Source: Acanthaster planci (Eukaryota > Echinodermata > Asteroidea > Valvatida > Acanthasteridae). From it: a stretch of DNA of 64,000 nucleotides. The position numbers and the translations under genes were made by a program. This document shows, piece by piece, positions 59,201 to 64,000 of this stretch. The notes under the pieces were generated by a model. It ran no database searches, had not been told where the DNA came from, and saw only the letters and a program-made list of their open reading frames with translations. Position 1 is the first letter of the stretch. Each line of letters begins with the position of its first letter. Location of the stretch: the NCBI RefSeq assembly GCF_001949145.1, contig NW_019091385.1:3202059-3266058 (forward strand), given 5' to 3'.

Positions 59201-59993
59201 TGTCCACTGTTTGTTAAGCTGACCATTCAAGTGTCAATGTTTGTTTCAATGTGTCGTAAAAGGAGCCAATTCATCACCACTTTGCACCGCAGATCAATAA
59301 TGCTTATCAATATAAGGCATACAACAGATTCCTGCGATAATTGAAAACATCTATCCTTACAATTGTTGGCATATCGATATGACACTTCCTTCCCATTTTT
59401 GATCTGATCCTCATTCCAATTAGCTGTGAACACGCACCTTGCGTCGAATGATTAGAAAAGGAGCATGTTTCCCCGAACACGTCTCTTTGAAGCTAACGTG
59501 TTTAAATTTCAAATCCATGGGGGAGAGTTTTATTTTCAGACTGGTGCTTCTTTACGAAGGGAAAAAATGGCTACCTACCTCCGAAACGCGGCCGAAGCCT
59601 GATGTCGTAACCATTCGTCATTTCCTTGATAGCAGCAGATATATTGGCGCTCATAGTGGTCTGATACTCCATTCCACTAGTAAGGAATTAAGATACATGC
59701 ATGTAGATTACACACTGAGTCATGAAACACACCGTTCAATATGTGATAACGTTCAGCGAGCAAGTCTCGCGATCATGTACGTAGGCACTGGTACTTAATA
59801 AAGCATGTAGGGTGGTTCATCGTCAGTAGACAGCAGGGTAAACTAAACATGCTTAAAGGCACCATTGGGATAGAACATTTTTTTAAAAGGCTCACCTGCA
59901 ATTCCCAACGTCCAAGCCATAAACAAACAAGAAAAAAATACTCCATAATTCCACAAATGCCGTCACAAGTAACTGTGCGCTGAAGCCAGCCAT
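28806..59993 (-). CDS. GABRB-like: GABA-A receptor beta-type subunit, complete, 9 exons
   Basis: Nine exons join in phase to 1557 nt, 518 residues, a Cys-loop chloride-channel subunit. A hydrophobic leader spans about residues 9-28. The ligand domain has [12 protein letters not shown], loop A WVPDTY (125-130), the Cys loop C169-C183 with 13 residues between, loop B ESY (188-190) and loop [14 protein letters not shown] with Y238. These are the GABA-contacting features of vertebrate beta subunits. M1 (252-275), M2 with [15 protein letters not shown] (0' Arg 283), M3 (313-335), a basic intracellular loop of about 145 residues and M4 (485-506) follow. Sequons include NIS, NLS and NCT. Interior exons of 68, 221, 83, 138 and 153 bp equal the sizes I recall for vertebrate GABRB genes. 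It runs opposite to the other two genes and most likely pairs with alpha-like subunits at the synapse. The beta-type call rests on motifs, not on a tree. Confidence 0.95.
29408..29688 (-). CDS. GABRB-like: GABA-A receptor exon 8: M2, M3 and loop
   Basis: 281 bp. [19 protein letters not shown], then M3 [16 protein letters not shown], then a charged loop ending GTYQQ. Acceptor catctcacag, donor gttaaa; the donor is weak but phase fits. Confidence 0.95.
30386..30538 (-). CDS. GABRB-like: GABA-A receptor exon 7: loop C, M1 and start of M2
   Basis: 153 bp, phase 1 to phase 1. [19 protein letters not shown] and [15 protein letters not shown] are almost identical to vertebrate beta subunits. It ends ARVALG, splitting the Gly codon. 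Confidence 0.97.
31147..31312. mobile_element. MITE-like element, family B, copy 1
   Basis: About 166 bp with imperfect terminal inverted repeats: CCAGTTCATACT at the left, AGTATGAACCGGCC at the right. Inside are CG-rich words such as GTGACGTCA. It is related to 51446-51620. Confidence 0.7.
32874..33011 (-). CDS. GABRB-like: GABA-A receptor exon 6: ligand domain between loops B and C
   Basis: 138 bp, beginning AC of a split Tyr codon. [15 protein letters not shown] and [10 protein letters not shown] fit beta subunits (YGYTTDDIEFYW; FATG). Acceptor cctcttccag, donor gtacgt. Confidence 0.95.
33281..34031. mobile_element. Non-autonomous DNA transposon, about 100-bp terminal inverted repeats
   Basis: Left end 33281-33385 and right end 33930-34031 are inverted copies. 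They begin CGAATAGACC and share GCATGCGCACAAATGGCCTTGG with few differences. No transposase frame lies between. A target-site duplication could not be fixed. Confidence 0.7.
34509..34591 (-). CDS. GABRB-like: GABA-A receptor exon 5: Cys loop
   Basis: 83 bp. [15 protein letters not shown] and [12 protein letters not shown] form the signature 13-residue Cys loop. Phase 2 in, phase 1 out at gtgagt. Confidence 0.97.
36808..37028 (-). CDS. GABRB-like: GABA-A receptor exon 4: ligand domain, loops D and A
   Basis: 221 bp, phase 0 to phase 2. [43 protein letters not shown] and IYGMR match beta subunits throughout. Confidence 0.97.
37803..37944. mobile_element. MITE-like element, family A, copy 2 (left end lost)
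   Basis: Shares CAAGAGT..GCAACGCGT..CCAATCAC, the GTCGACCC core and the right end CTATTGTGAATCGCCCG with 1376-1540. The outer left 25-30 bases are missing or diverged. Confidence 0.7.
39061..39100. repeat. Perfect 12-bp hairpin
   Basis: TGCACGTTAAGT (39061-39072) and ACTTAACGTGCA (39089-39100) with a 16-base loop. Confidence 0.9.
39862..39890. repeat. GC-rich 10-bp hairpin
   Basis: GGCGCGGGAG and CTCCCGCGCC flank a 9-base loop. Confidence 0.85.
46640..46870 (+). mobile_element. Possible degraded tRNA-derived SINE
   Basis: TTGGCGTAGTGAG resembles an A box and GTTTGATTCCA a decayed B box about 45 bases later, followed by a T-rich tail. Weak by itself. Confidence 0.35.
48205..48245. repeat. 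Perfect 12-bp hairpin
   Basis: GTTGGGACTTAC (48205-48216) and GTAAGTCCCAAC (48234-48245), loop of 17 bases. Confidence 0.9.
49283..49397. repeat. Tandem duplication, 57-bp unit, two identical copies
   Basis: GCGAAATTCTCAAAATAATC begins both copies (49283 and 49340); no differences seen. Confidence 0.96.
49790..50275. repeat. Foldback array of degenerate short units
   Basis: The left half repeats TTTTTCCAA(A)GTTCGTTC and TTATGAGATATA words. The right half carries their reverse complements (GAACGAACT, AACGAACTTTGGAAA, CTCATAAAAAC). The centre is near 50030. No coding frame fits the pattern. Confidence 0.7.
51446..51620. mobile_element. MITE-like element, family B, copy 2
   Basis: About 175 bp. 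Left CCGGTTCATACTTCA, right TGAAGTATGAACTGG, inner GTGACGTCA words in both arms, as in 31147-31312. Confidence 0.75.
58281..58348 (-). CDS. GABRB-like: GABA-A receptor exon 3: ligand domain (68 bp)
   Basis: [20 protein letters not shown] then NM before donor gtaagt, the conserved strand that precedes DYT. Acceptor cttttacag. It lies 21 kb upstream of exon 4 and is too short for ORF finders. Confidence 0.93.
58349..59578 (-). other. GABA-A receptor intron 2
   Basis: 1.2 kb; no other feature recognised. Confidence 0.6.
59579..59676 (-). CDS. GABRB-like: GABA-A receptor exon 2: ligand domain start
   Basis: 98 bp. [20 protein letters not shown] then PRFGG matches the [13 protein letters not shown] motif of GABA-A subunits. 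Acceptor tccttactag, donor gtaggt. Later AG sites (TAT or ACC codons) are possible but do not fit the exon 1 frame. Confidence 0.9.
59896..59993 (-). CDS. GABRB-like: GABA-A receptor exon 1: start and signal peptide
   Basis: ATG at 59993-59991 in context AATCATGG begins [17 protein letters not shown] and a hydrophobic run, ending GNC in phase 2 at donor gtgagc, which fits exon 2. A second ATG in another frame ([12 protein letters not shown]) ends in phase 0 and does not fit. Confidence 0.8.
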
Positions 59994-62900
59994 GATTAGG
60001 GTCTGAACGGTGGTTAAGAGCGTTCGCCACACCACCTCATAGTATGAATCTGACTATTAAATCATAGCGGGCCTACCTCGCAAATAACACACGCGCAGTA
60101 CGTGCAGCCGAATGCAGGATCCTAAAGCTCACCGTGTGCACCGTCGATCGCGCCGCGTGTGTAGTGGGTAATAAAAAAAGAGCGGGAGATTGCATGCGTG
60201 CAGTGCGCATGCCCGATTGAACTTCCACCAGATCTGGTCCAGGTTTTTTTTTTTTATCCCCGGCTGCCTTGCTAGTGCACTGTGTCTGGCCGGAGCGGAG
60301 TGGTGGAAGCGAGTTGTTCTGAGTCTCTTGGAACACACTTGACTGAGACCCAATTGGTGCTTGTGTAGCTGGGCTAGGTTTCACCCAGTTCTGACGTTGT
60401 GGTTTCATTAGCAAATATGACTCCTCTCGCCATTAGCGTGTTTTCCGGTTGGGTTAGCACGGTGGCGTGCCCCTCTCCGCGTCAGTGGAGAGCACAGTCC
60501 ATGAGAAGCAAACGGAGGCTGCTCAAATTCCTATCGGGGCCAATTTTCTTTCCCGTTCTTTTTCTCTTTTTTAACTTTACTGTTGTACGAGCATTTCCAG
60601 GAAAGATTTTCTGAGCGCATACCCCTGCACAGCCAAACTGAGCTGTTGTTTTAAGGCGACACGAAGACAACTTCGTGTTTATGGGAACAAAACCAGTATG
60701 ACAGTTAGTCACGCTCTTTTACATCCTCTGAAAACTCACGTCTCGCAGCAAAACACATCATTCCAGAACGGCAATGTGGTATACGGTTCTTTGTGAAACG
60801 ACTCTCTCGAGATAATTGAGTGAAATGCACGTGATGTTGTTAAGATTTGGCTGATTGGTCTACCGTAAAACGCTTCTGCATGGTCTATGAAGAAAGAAAC
60901 ACGGGCTTCTTTATACTCAATCCAGGAGGAAAATCTCAGCTCTGTCTATAAATTTAAATTGTGTAAGTCAAATTCTGTGGGAGTGTGCTTGTTTTATCTG
61001 ATTTCATTAGAATGAGTATATTGGCAAGAATTATTGCACGGACTGGAAAGTTGCTCTTTTGAATGGTGGTTTTGTAGGCATTGGTGGTGTGTCTTCAACG
61101 CCACACGCTGGACAAGACAGCAAGACTGGAACAAACAGTTTTGCAAATTGAGCGATTGGCTTTGAAAAAAATATCCCAAAAGGGGGAGAGTCAACAAAAC
61201 TTGTCTTTCAAAGTTGCAAATATTTTCCGGTGGGTAATGGCATCAGCGGCTTCTTGGAAAGGCAGTATGGCGCGTAAAGTAATGATGCAATCGGGGCAGT
61301 TTATCAGTGCTGTGGGTATCGATACAATTAAACTGAATTAATATGAAAGGTTCACGGGTGATCCCACTGATGGTGCCATCATTAAGGGGTCGGTCCCGTG
61401 GGGTTCCGGGTCAGTGTGTTATTTCAACCTGCACGGACTTGATTTGTGTGTGTGTACCTTTCCTAATTACTGCGGAGAGCGGCGCCATAACGAGCCGGGG
61501 TCCACGATTGCCGGCCGGGGACCAGCTAATGAATTCCCGCATGTCCTGCGCCGTGACAATATTTACCCGTGACTGATGATGGGGCACCACCATCAGCCGC
61601 TGCCGGACAAAATCAGATTAAGGGGGGGCTGCATCTCGTACCCATCGCGCTCTGGGGCCCATCACGCTCTCCGTGCGGACCAGGCCCCGTTGAAATGTTA
61701 ACAATTTCCCGCATGGCTTCGACGAGGCAGAAAAATAAGTCCCACACCAAATCTTCTGTGCCTCTTCCTCAGTCGGAGTTCCAAATTTATAGAAAGGGGC
61801 CGTGAACCTTGGAGGATCCAGTCACTTGACAGACAACTTTAAAACCCCCTAATTTGTGATAATGGAATTATTCATCTTTTGGGCAAACTTCAAGTCAAGC
61901 CTGGGGACTTCTGTCTAATGTTTTGGTCTATGCTCTGGTAGCAGCACTCAATTTACACACTGTCTTCAGATGAGCTCATACATCAGGGCATGAATTTGGT
62001 CTACGGTTTCGTTCTTTGAATTGGGACGATCCACTGCAATTTTGTGGTTCTATGCAGTAATTGTCTCTTTGAACCTCGGCGTGCTTCCTAAATGTATATG
62101 CGCCGTTTTCCTTCGTAAACTATGTGACTGACTGCTTCCTAGCGTGTCATCAATATTTCAACTATGTGCCCACTTGCGGTGCCTTCCCTTATGTGTCCCC
62201 AAATGTTACGGGCACTATTCTCTGCGGCCAGGGCTATTCTATTCAGGGCCATGATGCCTCATTGTACCTCTTGTCTTCTTTATCCTCACTTTGCTCCGAT
62301 TCGCCTTGCAGTTTTTCAAATCTGTACCTCACCCTTCTTCTAAATTCAAAATTGCACCTTATTGTCTTTATATGGTCACAATGTCCCAACTGAACCTTAA
62401 TGACACCCGTCTTACCTCACTGCACCTCACACAGCGTTCCGCCTCAATGTTGTTTGTATCACTCATCTTACGATCACATGGGATCAGTTGTCTGGCCTTA
62501 GATCCGAGTGTTTGCGTGGAGACATGCATGACGATAGTCGAGGCCCCCGGGGGACCCGTTTCGGACCCAGGGCTTCAGTGCCATGAAGTCACGGCGTGAT
62601 TGGGGCCTCTGCTGGAATGACACCTCGGAGTGTTTTGGTCTCAGTTTCACCCTCTTCCTCTACAGGAATCCGCATTACACTTAAAAATGCCCTATGTTCC
62701 GTTTTGATTATTTGTCTTGTGTCCTGACTGCTTTCCTTCGTATTCCACAGACGGACGTATTCGATTCACTCGAAAATAATGCAAGTAGGAATTGGGGTAG
62801 ACGGAAAATGCGTGACGTTAATTATGCTTCTGAAATTTTCATGAATCTTGTTTGATGAGGGATGTTTTCAAATGTGGCGATGATTTGACAAGAATTTTAG

Positions 62901-64000
62901 ATCAGGGGTCACCTTAGTTGAAAACACCCAGCACAAGGTAATATTTAAAAGTCTTCATTATATTTCAGCCAGTAAATCTATGTGTAGAAACCAATAAAAC
63001 AAGACGGGTTTGCTGCCTCTAAAGAGACACGGTGTAGCCAACAGATACAAGGGAGCAGGTGCCTCGCTGCTCGGACCAAAGTATGCCTGCCCCTCGCTGT
63101 CGGTCTCTGGCTCTCTCGAGACCGGGGGAACACAGGAAGAAAAATCGAATTCCGTAGGTGAACCAAGGCCGAGTAGGCTCACTCGGCCGGCCCACCGGGT
63201 GCTTTATTAAAGAGTTATGACATTTTTTCGTACAATCCAGCCCGTGTAACGATCTTGGCCCCCTCTAACTGGGGCATCGACCACTAAAATAATGACGTTG
63301 ATTAGATTAGCGGGGAAGCACTGCCGGCGATGACGTGTCTTCGCAGTACAAGAATGCACGCTCCTCCTGTGGGTGCATTAAGTGGAGGGAGCACAGGACA
63401 GATGTTGGGTCTCCCTCTAAAGAAGAGTTACAGGGAGAAATTATTAAAGGGCGCAGCACGCCTTGATATTCTTTGTGCTCGTGGCATTAATCATCATCAG
63501 CTGAACTAGTTAGGCAGAAATGTACAGTTCACGAAACACTCTGATTGCTCTCCTCTGGCACGTGAGTGAAAGCTTACGTCCGAATATACTTGGCTACTAT
63601 TTCTCATGACACACAAGTCAGTGGAAAGTGGCTTCGGCCTCACTCTGGCGGCTTCCATAGACGTACGTGTTATATCCAGTCGTAGCCAAGCAACTCAGGC
63701 ACAGTCGTAGGCCTATATATATTTTTGAAGATACTCCTTGTTCGAAAGACGCTTTGGATGAGGCGGAAGTTGTCCCTCTATGTGATGTAATCCGTTCACG
63801 GCAGCCTTCAGTGAGAGCGACGTTGATGTCTGGTGCCCCGGTTTTAAGGGATGATAGGGCGGCAGGGGCGGTTATAGCAACGGGTGGAAAGTCAAAGGCG
63901 TCCCGACGGACCCCTCGGCCCCTGGGGAGAGACTGGGGACTGAGCCGCACGTGGAAGCGACACGGCCATGGGTCTGTTAGCCTGGATTTATGGATTGCTT
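59994..64000. other. Upstream flank of the GABA-A receptor gene
   Basis: Presumed promoter and 5' UTR, GC-richer near 60070-60200. A donor-like GAG|gtaggc near 60079 (minus) and acceptor-like gttcag just before the start could bound a tiny 5' UTR intron. No gene is recognised out to the window end. An 8-bp hairpin GGCCGAGT/ACTCGGCC lies near 63169-63190. Confidence 0.5.

Noticed and set aside
59773-60030. Leader [12 protein letters not shown] as the true start
   Set aside because: Ends in phase 0, while exon 2 from its best acceptor needs phase 2. The overlapping MAGFSAQ frame fits.

Overview
This is a eukaryotic, animal window. Protein-coding sequence sits in short GC-richer exons with GT/AG borders. 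The rest is AT-rich intron and spacer containing microsatellites, short inverted-repeat transposons and a tRNA-derived SINE. The three genes encode neuronal ligand-gated ion channels. Single AMPA-type and GABA-A beta-type subunits with vertebrate-like exon borders, in compact genes, suggest an invertebrate, probably a deuterostome such as an echinoderm, hemichordate or amphioxus. The species cannot be fixed from the sequence alone.

Layout. (1) Positions 1-2408, plus strand: the last three visible exons of an anion-selective Cys-loop receptor subunit (M2, M3, intracellular loop, M4), cut by the left edge. (2) Positions 4447-23228, plus strand: a complete 20-exon AMPA-type ionotropic glutamate receptor gene. 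Its exons join in phase to 2769 nt (922 residues). (3) Positions 59993-28806, minus strand: a complete 9-exon GABA-A receptor beta-type subunit gene, 1557 nt (518 residues), with one 21-kb intron. Its transcript converges on the glutamate receptor gene. Positions 23229-28805 and 59994-64000 contain no gene I can support.

Biology. The glutamate receptor would form a cation channel opened by an excitatory transmitter. The two Cys-loop subunits would form chloride channels opened by GABA or a similar inhibitory transmitter. Excitatory and inhibitory receptor genes are therefore neighbours within 60 kb. This resembles the vertebrate pairing of GRIA genes with glycine receptor genes.

No new defence, CRISPR or secretion-type system is present. 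The points worth a second look are: the conserved split arginine codon at the vertebrate R/G editing and flip/flop border, with a possible 32-nt microexon beside it; an unedited Q codon at the Q/R site; a Ser-to-Ala change in the glutamate pocket; two families of short inverted-repeat transposons, each present twice; a 751-bp element with about 100-bp terminal inverted repeats; and a foldback array. All exon borders were read by eye from splice consensus, phase and protein similarity. No alignment or search was run.
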